From CALBTQ01 sp036743315 (GTDB taxonomy: Bacteria; Lernaellota; Lernaellaia; Lernaellales; Lernaellaceae): a stretch of 47,026 nt of DNA. The notes beneath the pieces are model-generated. The model did no database searches. It saw only the letters and a list, made by a program, of their open reading frames with translations, and was not told the origin of the DNA. Location: the NCBI GenBank assembly GCA_036743315.1, contig DAINPV010000002.1, positions 1 through 47,026 of the forward strand. The letters run 5' to 3'. Of this stretch, positions 1 to 7,901 are shown one piece after another. A program made the position numbers and the translations under genes. The first letter of the stretch is position 1, and every line of letters starts with the position of its first letter.

Positions 1-1
1 C

Positions 2-247
2 TTTTCCAAGGGGCGCGATCACGGTTACGCCGGGCGCATCTTCAACCAGGCGGTGCTCATCCGCGATTCGCTGGAAGTCAGCCCCGACGGCACGGAAATT
101 TTCGGCATTTGCTTCACGCCGCAGGACGGCAACAGTTTGATGACCTCCATCGCCACCGTGCTCTGGTTTCTGGATCCGAAAACCTACAAAAAGCGCTTGC
201 AGCCGTTCTTCAAATACCTGGAACGGTTCCACGTCATTTACAACTGA
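2..247 (+). CDS. C-terminal fragment of an unknown protein
   Basis: An open frame enters from the left edge in phase 2 and ends at TGA 245-247, so only the last 81 residues are visible. The fragment is soluble-looking, with no membrane segment and no cysteine pair. It contains the readable pieces SPDGTEIFGICF and IATVLWFLDPKTYKKRLQPF. I do not recognise the family. An internal ATG at 53 exists, but the frame is open through the edge and its composition upstream is equally protein-like, so truncation by the window is the better reading. The next gene follows about 110 bp downstream on the same strand. Confidence 0.6.
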   Translation, partial: FSKGRDHGYAGRIFNQAVLIRDSLEVSPDGTEIFGICFTPQDGNSLMTSIATVLWFLDPKTYKKRLQPFFKYLERFHVIYN

Positions 248-360
248 TTGGCGACGACGATCCGGGGGCGTTTCGCACGCAAAGGCGAGACGCCCTTTTT
301 GTTTGGTGTGACAAGCCGCCGTGGTCCATGTATATTAGGCGAAATTACCCAGGGGCGGAT

Positions 361-627
361 ATGCGGTGCGCGTGTTGCCGGCGAACGATTCAACCGACCG
401 TTCATACCCAAAGCGCGGTGCGGGTGGACGGTTATCGTCTGCATACAGGCAAAGTGAAGCTGGTGGAAAATAGCACCGGCCACAACAAAGACCGCGCCGT
501 GTATCTGCAACTGTACGATGCGCTGGATGGATATGTCTGTGTCGATTGCTTCGCCAAGCAAAACGTCAATAAGCTATGGTTGCACGGTTTCCCGACCAAC
601 GAAGAGCTCGAAGCGCTCCGTCCCTGA
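361..627 (+). CDS. small Cys-rich (zinc-ribbon-like) hypothetical protein
   Basis: 88 residues. A CxxC-type cluster lies at the very N-terminus (C3, C5, C6 in MRCACC) and a second pair, CVDC, lies about two thirds along. This spacing is typical of a small treble-clef or zinc-ribbon fold, but I cannot assign a family or function. ATG 361 was chosen because AGGGGC sits just upstream at 351-356 and the first cysteines follow at once. An in-frame ATG at 328 would only add 11 residues. The frame overlaps the possible start region of the downstream DNA glycosylase, which suggests translational coupling. Zinc binding is inferred from the Cys pairs only. Confidence 0.55.
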   Translation: MRCACCRRTIQPTVHTQSAVRVDGYRLHTGKVKLVENSTGHNKDRAVYLQLYDALDGYVCVDCFAKQNVNKLWLHGFPTNEELEALRP

Positions 628-1267
628 TCTGCCCCGGCGCCTGCAGGCGTTCTATGCGGCGTCCTTCGCGCACTTCGGACCGTTGGAATGGTGGCCGGGC
701 GAAACGCATTTCGAGATCTGCGTAGGCGCGATCCTGACGCAAAACACGGCCTGGACCAACGTCGAAAAGGCGATCGCCAATCTCAAACGCGAGCGCATGC
801 TCACGGTGCGCGGCATGGAAAGCGCCGGGCGCGAGCGGTTGGCCGAGGCGATCCGGCCGGCGGGCTATTACAATCAAAAGTCGGAAAAGCTGCTCAACTT
901 CTGTCGGCACATTCGCGCGGCGCACGGGGGCAGTTTGTCGCGCCTGCTGGCGCAGCCGTTGCCCGCGTTGCGCGCCGAACTGCTGGCGCTCAAGGGCGTC
1001 GGACCGGAGACGGCCGATTCGATGATTCTTTACGCCGCCGCTCAACCGATCTTCGTGGTCGACGCCTACACGCGACGCATTTTTTCGCGCATGGGGCTGG
1101 TCGCCGCGGACGTCGGCTACGACGAACTGCAGGACTTTTTTCATCGCCATGTGCCGCCGGACACGGAGCACTACGGGGAGTTCCACGCTCAGATTGTGTA
1201 TGTCGGCAAGGAATTTTGCCGTAAAGCCAAGCCGCGCTGCGAGGCGTGCCCGGTGCGGTTGACCTAG
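533..1267 (+). CDS. EndoIII/MagIII-related HhH-GPD DNA glycosylase
   Basis: Base-excision repair glycosylase of the endonuclease III superfamily. The family hallmark WWPGETHFEICVGAILTQNTAW opens the domain. The helix-hairpin-helix reads LKGVGPETADS, and the catalytic Asp lies in FVVDAYTRRIF. The Lys that gives EndoIII its lyase activity (GVGRKTA in E. coli Nth) is Glu here, so a monofunctional glycosylase resembling the MagIII/EndoIII-related group is likely. The C-terminus has C-x6-C-x2-C and then stops exactly where a fourth cluster Cys would fall, so an intact 4Fe-4S loop is doubtful. The start is uncertain. In-frame ATGs exist only at 518, 527 and 533, inside the upstream gene. CTG 629 or TTG 683 are alternatives nearer the domain edge. 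Confidence 0.8.
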   Translation: MSVSIASPSKTSISYGCTVSRPTKSSKRSVPDLPRRLQAFYAASFAHFGPLEWWPGETHFEICVGAILTQNTAWTNVEKAIANLKRERMLTVRGMESAGRERLAEAIRPAGYYNQKSEKLLNFCRHIRAAHGGSLSRLLAQPLPALRAELLALKGVGPETADSMILYAAAQPIFVVDAYTRRIFSRMGLVAADVGYDELQDFFHRHVPPDTEHYGEFHAQIVYVGKEFCRKAKPRCEACPVRLT

Positions 1268-1276
1268 GAGAAAACC

Positions 1277-1843
1277 ATGAAACGCGAAATGATGTTGTTC
1301 GACCGGCCGGGGCGCGAGAACACGGCGGCATGTGTGCGGATCGTCGCCGGGCTGATCGACGAGGGGTACCATCATGTGGTTGTCGCCTCGACGAGCGGCG
1401 CGACGGCGCAGCAATTTGCCGAGGCGATGCCCGCGACGGCGAAAATGGTCGTTGTGACGCATTCGGCCGGCTTCAAGGAAGCCAACCAGCAGGAATTCGA
1501 CAATGTGCTGCGCATGGCGCTGCAGGCCAAGGGCGTTCCGGTGTTGACTGCGACGATTCTCACCCATTCGCTGGAAACCGCGTTCGCCAAGGAATTCGGC
1601 GGCAGCCTGCCCACGCTGGTTATCGCCAACACGCTGCGCCGCTTCGGGCAGGGCGCGAAGGTCGCCTGCGAAATCGTGATGGAAGCGATCGACGCCGGCT
1701 TGCTGCCCGAGGGCGAACCGGTGGTGGCCGTCGCCGGCAGCGGGCACGGGGCCGACACGGTTTGCGTGATCCGCGGCGCGGCGAGCAAGCGCTTTCTCGA
1801 TCTGCAGGTGATGTGGATCGCGGCCAAACCGCTGTCCTGGTGA
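1277..1843 (+). CDS. pyruvate-kinase C-terminal-domain-like protein
   Basis: 188 residues resembling the stand-alone PK_C-like (pyruvate kinase alpha/beta domain) proteins of bacteria and archaea. The family pattern is visible in FDRPGRENT near the N-terminus, VVVASTSGATAQQFAE (residues ~35-50) and VVTHSAGFKEANQQEF (~60-75). A glycine-rich AVAGSGHGADT lies near the C-terminus. No catalytic barrel of pyruvate kinase is present, so it should not be called a kinase; the family's biochemical role is unknown. AGGAG precedes ATG 1277 at good spacing, and it starts 9 bp after the glycosylase stop, so the two are probably cotranscribed. Confidence 0.75.
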   Translation: MKREMMLFDRPGRENTAACVRIVAGLIDEGYHHVVVASTSGATAQQFAEAMPATAKMVVVTHSAGFKEANQQEFDNVLRMALQAKGVPVLTATILTHSLETAFAKEFGGSLPTLVIANTLRRFGQGAKVACEIVMEAIDAGLLPEGEPVVAVAGSGHGADTVCVIRGAASKRFLDLQVMWIAAKPLSW

Positions 1844-1849
1844 GCTTTG

Positions 1850-1878
1850 TTGACACCGTGCCGGCCCGCCGTTAACGT
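1850..1878 (+). promoter_or_regulatory. candidate sigma70-type promoter for the radical SAM gene
   Basis: A perfect TTGACA (1850-1855) is followed after 17 bp by TAACGT (1873-1878), a weak match to TATAAT. It lies in the only gap before the gene starting at 1915. The -35 is convincing; the -10 is poor. Confidence 0.35.
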
Positions 1879-1914
1879 ACGGGCGCCTTTTATCACCGCA
1901 AGGAACCGATCCGG

Positions 1915-3351
1915 ATGAAGCTGGCATTGATCCATCCGCCCGAACCGATGCTCTCGATCGCCACCGAGGTGTGTCAGCATCCGATCAACCTCGCGTCGCT
2001 GGCGGCCTTCGTGCGTGATCGTCTCGGCGCGACGGTGGAAATCTGGGACTACGGCGTGCTGGGTCGACCCGAGGCGCACCTGCGGGAAAATCTGGCGCGG
2101 TTTCAGCCTGACGCCGTCGGCTTCACGGCGATGACGCCGCTGATCAAAACCGCCGCGCGCCTGGCGGGTGTCGTCAAGGAGGTCGATCGCGACATCGTGA
2201 CGATCGTCGGCGGCCCGCATGTGTCGGCGCTGCCCGCGCGTACGCTGGCCGAATTTCCGACCTTCGATCTGGGCGTGGTTGGCGAGGGGGAGTCGACACT
2301 CGCCGACATCTGCGCGGCGATCCAGCGCGGCGAGCGGACGTTGCGCGGCATTCCCGGCACGGTGTATCGCGCGAACGGCGCGCCGGCGCTCGGTCCGGAA
2401 CGGCCGATGATCATGAACCTCGACGAACTGCCGTTTCCCGCGCGCGATCTGATCGACTTCTCGTTGTACACCGGCAGTTCGAGCCCCGGGCTGTCGTCCA
2501 AACTGCGCAACATCACTGAGCTGTTCACCAGCCGCGGCTGCCCGGTGCGCTGTTTCTTCTGCGGTTCGCACGTCACGCACCGCAACAAGGTGCGCTTTCG
2601 CTCGGCGCGGCACGTGCTCGACGAAGTGCGCGAATGTGTGCAGACCTACGGCGTCGACCACTTCACCATCGACGACGACACCTTCACCTACGGCCGCGAG
2701 CGTCTGATCGAAATCTGCCGCGGCCTGCGCGAACTGGGCGTGTCATGGGATTGCGACAGCCGCGTGTCCAACGTCGACGAGGATCTGCTGCGCATGATGG
2801 CCGACGCCGGTTGCGTGAAGATCGCCTTCGGCGTGGAAAGCGGCAGCCCGCGCATGCTGGAGATGATCCGCAAGCGCATCACCCTCGAACAGATCGAAGC
2901 CGCGTTCGCCGCCGCGCACAAGGCGCGCATTCTGTCGAGCGCGTTCATCATGATCGGCGCGCATCCTTCGGAAACTTACGAAGAGGTCGAGCAGACCTTC
3001 CGCCTGATGCTGCGCATCAAACCCGACTTTGTGATGGTCTACGTCGCCGTGCCGTACCCCGGCACAGGTCTGTACGACATGCTCGGCGTAGAGGGGTTGA
3101 TCGAGCGCGAGGATTGGGACGAGTTCGACATCGTGCGCGGCGAACCGGTGTGGCGCACGCATCATTTCCAACCCGCGGACATGATCCGCCTGCAGCGGGC
3201 GATGTACCGGCGCATTTATTTACGGCCGGGATTCATCGTGCGCAAGCTGCGCCTGCTGCGCAGCGTGGACGACCTGCGTTATTTTTCCGACGCGTTTCTT
3301 AAATTCGTGAAATACATTTTCGGCAAGCGGCGCGAGGAATTGAATCCGTAA
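1915..3351 (+). CDS. B12-binding-domain radical SAM protein
   Basis: 478 residues. The N-terminal ~150 residues form a cobalamin-binding-type Rossmann domain (KLALIHPPEP, GFTAMTP, IVGGPHVSALP, VVGEGE). A radical SAM core follows with the cluster motif CPVRCFFC (CX3CX2C; C209, C213, C216). Later core strands read HFTIDDDTFTYGRERL and KIAFGVESGS. The architecture matches class-B radical SAM enzymes, which include methyltransferases, methylthiotransferases and hopanoid or antibiotic tailoring enzymes. Nothing here identifies the substrate. The cobalamin domain shows no obvious DxHxxG motif, so base-off B12 binding is not assured. AAGGA precedes ATG 1915. The gene is convergent with the next one, with two bases between the stop codons. 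Confidence 0.85.
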   Translation: MKLALIHPPEPMLSIATEVCQHPINLASLAAFVRDRLGATVEIWDYGVLGRPEAHLRENLARFQPDAVGFTAMTPLIKTAARLAGVVKEVDRDIVTIVGGPHVSALPARTLAEFPTFDLGVVGEGESTLADICAAIQRGERTLRGIPGTVYRANGAPALGPERPMIMNLDELPFPARDLIDFSLYTGSSSPGLSSKLRNITELFTSRGCPVRCFFCGSHVTHRNKVRFRSARHVLDEVRECVQTYGVDHFTIDDDTFTYGRERLIEICRGLRELGVSWDCDSRVSNVDEDLLRMMADAGCVKIAFGVESGSPRMLEMIRKRITLEQIEAAFAAAHKARILSSAFIMIGAHPSETYEEVEQTFRLMLRIKPDFVMVYVAVPYPGTGLYDMLGVEGLIEREDWDEFDIVRGEPVWRTHHFQPADMIRLQRAMYRRIYLRPGFIVRKLRLLRSVDDLRYFSDAFLKFVKYIFGKRREELNP

Positions 3352-3353
3352 CG

Positions 3354-3626
3354 TTACAAGCAGCCGCAGCCGCCGTCGCTGATGGTCGTCGAGTGCGCGG
3401 CGACCGGCGTGTCGGCGTCGTCGTCGAGCGTGTCGTCGTCATCGTCGTCGAGCGTATCGTCGTCTTCGACGTCATCGTCGAGCGAGTCGTCGTCGGTATC
3501 GTCGTCGCTGTCGTCGTCGAGCGTGTCGTCGTCTTCGGCGTCGTCATCGATGGTCTGGGCGAAGATCAATCCCGCCGCCGACAGCAGAATTACGACCATC
3601 AGACCCAAAAAAGAAAACGTTTTCAT
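3354..3626 (-). CDS. secreted Asp-rich repeat protein with GGCGC C-terminus
   Basis: 90 residues from ATG 3626. A clear Sec signal peptide (MKTF then a hydrophobic run, predicted cleavage FA|QT at 23/24) is followed by ~50 residues made almost only of Asp blocks joined by T, L, S, A or E. A short tail ends in GGCGCL. The ATG at 3668 would add 14 polar residues before the signal peptide and overlaps the likely -10, so 3626 is preferred; GAGAGG lies just upstream of it. Function is unknown. The Asp tract suggests Ca2+ or other cation binding or an extended linker (inference). The Cys pair at the end might be lipidated, metal-binding or disulfide-linked. Similar tracts occur in two lipoproteins at 40067 and 43919. 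Confidence 0.7.
   Translation of the reverse strand: MKTFSFLGLMVVILLSAAGLIFAQTIDDDAEDDDTLDDDSDDDTDDDSLDDDVEDDDTLDDDDDDTLDDDADTPVAAHSTTISDGGCGCL
3408..3548. repeat. trinucleotide-rich GTC/GAY tract encoding Asp blocks
   Basis: About 140 bp of near-uninterrupted GTC/ATC/TCG triplets on the plus strand (GAC/GAT codons on the minus strand). The sequence is low in complexity and codes for the Asp-rich domain of the 3354-3626 gene. Confidence 0.8.
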
Positions 3627-3656
3627 GCGCCTCTCGCGGTATTCCTGGCTCACTTG

Positions 3657-3684
3657 ATTTTCCATCATTCTTGGTCGCTGTCAA
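3657..3684 (-). promoter_or_regulatory. candidate sigma70-type promoter for the Asp-rich peptide gene
   Basis: On the minus strand TTGACA (3679-3684) is followed after 16 bp by GAAAAT (3657-3662). The predicted start of transcription falls about 25 bp upstream of ATG 3626. This excludes the longer start at 3668. Confidence 0.45.
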
Positions 3685-3759
3685 ATATGTCCGGCAACTT
3701 GTTCCCGATCGGTCGGCATGCTAAAAGTGATCATTCAACGACCACCATGGATGCCAAGC

Positions 3760-5406
3760 ATGACCAAACAAACTCCGCCGCTTGATGAAGCGAAAAAATC
3801 GGTCGAGGAACTGAACGAGAAGGTCGTCAAACTCGATCGGAAGTTGTTCAATTTTTTCACCCTGCTGCAAGCCGGCAAAGCGTTCGACAACATCCTCGAA
3901 GCGCAAAAACTTTACAACGTGTTCACCAGCATCGTGCAGGAACGCTTCGGTCTGGAGGCGTTCGCGCTGTTCATTCGCGATCCGCAGGAAAACGTGTTTC
4001 AACTCGTGCGTGGTTTCGGGCTGGACGAAGCGATGCCGGTCGATTATTCGTTCCCCTGCCAGGAAGGATTGCTGTGGCAGGCGATACTGCAGGACAAGCC
4101 GTTTTCCATTATCGACAGCCGTGGCGAACCGCGCTTCCGCATACCGCATGAATCGTTCCGCTTCGATTTCCTGCGCAGCCGGTTGTTCGTGCCGTTGCTG
4201 CATCAGCGCGATGTCATCGGCCTGCTGTCGGTCGGCGGTAAAATGGACGGGCGCGAGTTCACCGACGACGAACTGGAGTTCATCAACATCCTGGCCGAGC
4301 AGGCGGCGGTGAGCATCAACACCACGATGCTCTATGAAAAGAACGAACGCGACCGCAAGGAATTGGACAAGACGGTCAAGAGTTTATCGATTCTGCATGA
4401 CATCGGCCGCGCGCTGATTCACATTCAGGACCTGAAAAATCTGCTGCAATTCATTTTGGGCCAGGCGATCGAAACCACCGAGGCGCAAAAAGGTTCGCTC
4501 ATGTTGTGGGATCAGTCCATCGGGCGGCTGGTGGTGCGTGTGGTCAAGGGTTTGCCCGACCTGAAGGTCGAAGAGGCGATCAACAACGGCGAGATGGAAT
4601 GCTCGACCTTCGCGCCCGGCGAGGGCATCGCCGGCAAGGTTTTCCAGAGCATGGAGCCGATGATCGTCAACTCGACCGAACAGAACGACACTTACGCCGA
4701 GCGCGAACTGTCGAACGTGAACTCGATCCTGTGCATTCCGCTGATCGCTTCGGACGAGGCGATCGGCGTCATCAACATCACCAACAAAATCGGCGGGCAG
4801 GGCTTTACCTACGAGGATCTGGAATTGCTCAGCGCGCTGGGCAATCAGGCGGCGGTGGCGATCAACAACGCGACGCTGTACGAAATGGCGATCACCGACG
4901 AACTGACCAAGATCTTCATCCGCCGCTACTTCAACATCAAACTCGACGGCGAAGTGAAGCGTGTGCGCCGTTACGGCGGCCAATTGTCGCTGGCCATTTG
5001 CGATCTGGATCACTTTAAAAGCGTCAACGACACCTACGGGCACCAGGCCGGCGACGTCGTGCTTTACACCGTCGCCCAGTTGATCAAAAACAACTGCCGC
5101 GAGATCGACGTGGCGGCGCGCTACGGCGGCGAAGAATTCGCGGTCATCATGCCGGAAACGGGCATCGACGGCGCGAAAATCCTGGCCGAGCGCATCCGCT
5201 CCGCGGTGGCCGGCGCGAAAATCGAAGAAGTGCCGCGTCAACTGACCATCAGCATCGGCCTTGCTGCGCTCCCGGGCGACGCCGACGATGTCAAATCCCT
5301 GATCGCCGCCGCCGACGCCGCGTTGTACGGGGCGAAAAAGGGCGGACGCAATCAGGTGATGGCCTACTCCAAGGAGATCGTCAAGCCGCCCGAACCAGGT
5401 GAATGA
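3760..5406 (+). CDS. GAF-GAF-GGDEF diguanylate cyclase
   Basis: 548 residues, cytosolic, with no membrane segment. A short N-terminal helix is followed by two GAF sensor domains (roughly residues 45-190 and 210-375; note VSINTTMLYEKNE and VAINNATLYEM at their ends) and a GGDEF domain (~385-540). The active-site loop is RYGGEEF (GGEEF at 456-460), a catalytically competent variant. The DELTKIF entry motif and the NDTYGHQAGD nucleotide-binding helix are present. An RxxD product-inhibition site (REID, 447-450) lies five residues before GGEEF. It should make c-di-GMP from two GTP and be feedback-inhibited. GAF ligands are unknown. No EAL domain is present. In-frame ATGs at 3718 and 3751 are alternatives; none has a strong ribosome site. 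Confidence 0.88.
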   Translation: MTKQTPPLDEAKKSVEELNEKVVKLDRKLFNFFTLLQAGKAFDNILEAQKLYNVFTSIVQERFGLEAFALFIRDPQENVFQLVRGFGLDEAMPVDYSFPCQEGLLWQAILQDKPFSIIDSRGEPRFRIPHESFRFDFLRSRLFVPLLHQRDVIGLLSVGGKMDGREFTDDELEFINILAEQAAVSINTTMLYEKNERDRKELDKTVKSLSILHDIGRALIHIQDLKNLLQFILGQAIETTEAQKGSLMLWDQSIGRLVVRVVKGLPDLKVEEAINNGEMECSTFAPGEGIAGKVFQSMEPMIVNSTEQNDTYAERELSNVNSILCIPLIASDEAIGVINITNKIGGQGFTYEDLELLSALGNQAAVAINNATLYEMAITDELTKIFIRRYFNIKLDGEVKRVRRYGGQLSLAICDLDHFKSVNDTYGHQAGDVVLYTVAQLIKNNCREIDVAARYGGEEFAVIMPETGIDGAKILAERIRSAVAGAKIEEVPRQLTISIGLAALPGDADDVKSLIAAADAALYGAKKGGRNQVMAYSKEIVKPPEPGE

Positions 5407-5410
5407 TGAG

Positions 5411-6925
5411 TTACTTGGCGAGTTGAATCTGCACCAGCCCCAGCGCATCGGCCGCCAACAGACGCCGTTGGAAATGATCGTAATGCAGCGAGTGCAGACG
5501 CGGTCCCACGCGGTGGACGGCGGCTGTCCCCAGATCGGCGCGGCGCAAGGTGGTGATGACGCCGGTAAAATAATTCCCAACATATAACAATTCGTCGCGC
5601 TCGTCGAAGGCGATGTCGCGGATGCCCGGTCCGAGCCACCGGCTGCGCATAAGGCGTCGCTTGGCGAGCGAATATTCCCACAACATGCCGCTGTAACGCC
5701 CGAGAATGTACAACGTGTCGCCGCTGGGCGAAGCCGCCAATTGCAGGTGAAAATCCGGCAGCCATTGGCGGTAAAGCAGTTGGCTGAGATCGTGCCGGTA
5801 AAACAAGAGGCGTCCGCCGTAGGTGGAAATAATGAACAATTGTTCGTGCGGGAGGGACGCGAAATCGGTAATGAACCGATCGATGAAGATCATTTCCTTT
5901 TTCCGGAAATACAAATCGTACATGAAGATGTTGCGGCTGTTGGCGGCGGACATGAACACGAATTGATGCTCGGGCTGGAATTGCACCTGATCGACCCTGG
6001 TCAAGCGCGTGTAGGCGACAGTGGCTGCCAGATGCAGCGATTCGTGATCAAGGATCCGCAACGAGCCGTTTGACCAATCGCCGACGTACAATTGTTTGTT
6101 GCGGCAATTGACGGCGATCGTCTCGCCGAGCGGTCCGGTTTGCGCCGTCGTCACCTGTTCGTTGGCCAGGCGGATCAAGCCGTTCGGACCGCCGCGGGCG
6201 CCGATCAACAACCGACCGTAACAGTCCGGTTGCCCGAAGCGCACGTCGCGCCCGATGGTGGCGAATAGCGGATTTTGGCGGTCGTTGGCGTCGTACACCA
6301 ACGAAACGTCCGGCTGGGCGGTCACGCGCGCTTTTTCACCCCAGGGCTGCCCGAGGTGAAAAGGGAAAACGATCGCGACGATCGCCAGCGCCGCGAGCCA
6401 CAGCGCCCAGCGCGCTCCGCCGGGCGTCAGGTCCGGCCGACGAGCGGTCAGCCGCCACAAACCGCCGGCAAGCGCGGGCAAAAGCAACAAGACCGGCGCC
6501 CAGACCCACAGGCCCAACGCAAACAGCGCCAGCGGCGCGGTGAACGCCAACGACCGTTTGTCTTTTCGCCACCGATCGAGAAAGAAAATCGCCGCCGCCA
6601 GCGCCAGCGCCGCCGGGCCGCGCCAGGGCGCGAGCATGACCAGGTAAAGCAGCAACGCCAACCATCCCAACGCGGCGACCGTTGCCGCCAGGTGATCGAT
6701 CACGCGCGCCGCGCGGAGCCGCCATCGGTAGCGCCGTAAAAGGAACCGCACAAACCACGCCGCGACCAGGAATACGAACAGGCCACGCGCCAGGAAAAGG
6801 AAATTTAAAGAATTGACGAGCCAGCAGGTCAGCAGGCAACCGAGCCCCACGGGAATGCCCATGACGATACGCCACCAAAGCGGTTGCCGGAGGTTATCGG
6901 AGTGCGTTGTTAGCGGCTGATTCAT
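5411..6925 (-). CDS. multi-pass membrane protein with C-terminal beta-propeller
   Basis: 504 residues. The N-terminal ~190 residues hold about six hydrophobic helices, starting with WWRIVMGIPVGLGCLLTCW. The C-terminal ~310 residues read like an NHL/YVTN-type beta-propeller, with repeated strand patterns such as LYVGDWSNGSLRILD, LYILGRYSGMLWEY and LYVGNYFTGVITTL. The propeller probably faces the periplasm. No enzyme motif is seen and the function is unknown. It is last in a minus-strand series after the pseudopilin-like and SEC-C genes. ATG 6925 was preferred to 6934; neither has a clear ribosome site. Confidence 0.65.
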   Translation of the reverse strand: MNQPLTTHSDNLRQPLWWRIVMGIPVGLGCLLTCWLVNSLNFLFLARGLFVFLVAAWFVRFLLRRYRWRLRAARVIDHLAATVAALGWLALLLYLVMLAPWRGPAALALAAAIFFLDRWRKDKRSLAFTAPLALFALGLWVWAPVLLLLPALAGGLWRLTARRPDLTPGGARWALWLAALAIVAIVFPFHLGQPWGEKARVTAQPDVSLVYDANDRQNPLFATIGRDVRFGQPDCYGRLLIGARGGPNGLIRLANEQVTTAQTGPLGETIAVNCRNKQLYVGDWSNGSLRILDHESLHLAATVAYTRLTRVDQVQFQPEHQFVFMSAANSRNIFMYDLYFRKKEMIFIDRFITDFASLPHEQLFIISTYGGRLLFYRHDLSQLLYRQWLPDFHLQLAASPSGDTLYILGRYSGMLWEYSLAKRRLMRSRWLGPGIRDIAFDERDELLYVGNYFTGVITTLRRADLGTAAVHRVGPRLHSLHYDHFQRRLLAADALGLVQIQLAK

Positions 6926-6962
6926 TGTCGGCACGCTAGCCCAAGGCCGTCGGCGGTGTCAA

Positions 6963-7595
6963 TCAAAGCGGGCGACGACCGAACACGGGCAGGGGCTGGA
7001 CCTCGACGGGCAGGGGCGTATCGCTGGCGATCGCAATGTCGTCGGCCGTTTCGAAGCGGCGGTCGGGCCCTGAACTGCGCAGAAGGAAGCCAGCGGGCGC
7101 GTCCAACCGGTATTGATAGCGGCAGCCCCAACCGTCGTTGCGGGGAATCGTTTTGAATTGTGCGGTCTCGTTGCTGTCCTGATAGGGAATCGTCAGTCCC
7201 TGCCATGCGCCGGAATCCTGCAACTGCTGGGTCAGGCAGGTCCACTCGCAGTTCGGCAGTTCGCGGCCCAGGGCGCGAAAACGTTCCATCGCACGCGCCG
7301 TTTCAACCAGAACGTTCTCGGCGACGACCCGCCGCACCTGTGTGTTGTAGCTCCCGGCTTTCCAGGCAAGCCCGCCGGCGACGAGCATCGCCAGCGTCAA
7401 TGCCGCGAGCAATAGACAAGGCAGCCAGCGGCGGTACGCATTCCAACTCAACGTGAAGGCGGCCAGCAGCCACAACACGCCGATCAGCAGTACGGCGCTT
7501 TCGTTGTAATCAGAAACCACGGCGACGACCAACAGCCAGCCGCCCATGATCGCCAGGATCAACAGGGACAGCAGTATGCGTCGCAGGGAGGACAT
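6963..7595 (-). CDS. membrane protein with GspG-like pseudopilin C-terminal motif
   Basis: 210 residues. Three predicted membrane helices (about 7-27, 34-52, 58-78) are followed by a soluble domain. Its end carries DGWGCRYQYR, a short spacer, LRSSGPDRRFETADDI. This closely resembles the conserved end of type II secretion major pseudopilins (DPWGNPYxYR ... SxGPDG ... DDI), which binds Ca2+. The usual single prepilin helix with GFTLIE is absent, so it is not a normal pseudopilin. The start abuts the SEC-C gene's stop directly (TAG then ATG), indicating coupling. Function is unknown; the family link rests on the motif alone. Confidence 0.6.
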   Translation of the reverse strand: MSSLRRILLSLLILAIMGGWLLVVAVVSDYNESAVLLIGVLWLLAAFTLSWNAYRRWLPCLLLAALTLAMLVAGGLAWKAGSYNTQVRRVVAENVLVETARAMERFRALGRELPNCEWTCLTQQLQDSGAWQGLTIPYQDSNETAQFKTIPRNDGWGCRYQYRLDAPAGFLLRSSGPDRRFETADDIAIASDTPLPVEVQPLPVFGRRPL

Positions 7596-7835
7596 CTACT
7601 TCTTGAAGCGGGCCAACACGTTGGCGATTAGGCTTCCCTTTTCCTTCTTCTTTGCCTTTTGCGCCATCTTCTTCAGGAAGTGGTCGCCTTTGTCGATGCA
7701 ACAGTTTTTATATTTCTCACCGCTGCCGCAGGGGCAGGGATCGTTGCGGCCCACCGACATCACTTCGCGGGGACCGGTGACGACGCTTTTACGAAAAGCC
7801 ATGCGCGGACTGACTCGGGTTGTACGATAACGCAT
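7596..7835 (-). CDS. SEC-C motif zinc-binding protein
   Basis: 79 residues. The SEC-C motif VGRNDPCPCGSGEKYKNCC places C34, C36, C45 and C46 as the zinc ligands, as at the end of SecA and in many stand-alone proteins. The C-terminal part is Lys-rich (KKMAQKAKKKEKG). GGAGGT lies 9 bp before ATG 7835, which supports this start over the ATG at 7802. It is first of three closely spaced minus-strand genes. Stand-alone SEC-C proteins have no settled function, although nucleic-acid or ribosome contact is often proposed. Confidence 0.75.
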   Translation of the reverse strand: MRYRTTRVSPRMAFRKSVVTGPREVMSVGRNDPCPCGSGEKYKNCCIDKGDHFLKKMAQKAKKKEKGSLIANVLARFKK

Positions 7836-7901
7836 CGCGATCTTACCTCCATTTCAACCGAGGCAAGATTGGCAGAAGCCGCGACGATCCGCAAGAGCGA
7901 A

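Noticed and set aside
566..1927. Long minus-strand reading frame of 453 codons
   Set aside because: Its Arg/His/Gln-rich composition is typical of the reverse of GC-rich genes, and it lies opposite three genes with recognisable families.
1372..2661. Long minus-strand reading frame of 429 codons
   Set aside because: It lies opposite the PK_C-like and radical SAM genes and shows no motif.
3382..3657. Ser-rich plus-strand reading frame opposite the Asp-rich gene
   Set aside because: It is the complement of GAC/GAT repeats. There is no ribosome site or signal peptide; the minus frame has both a signal peptide and a promoter.
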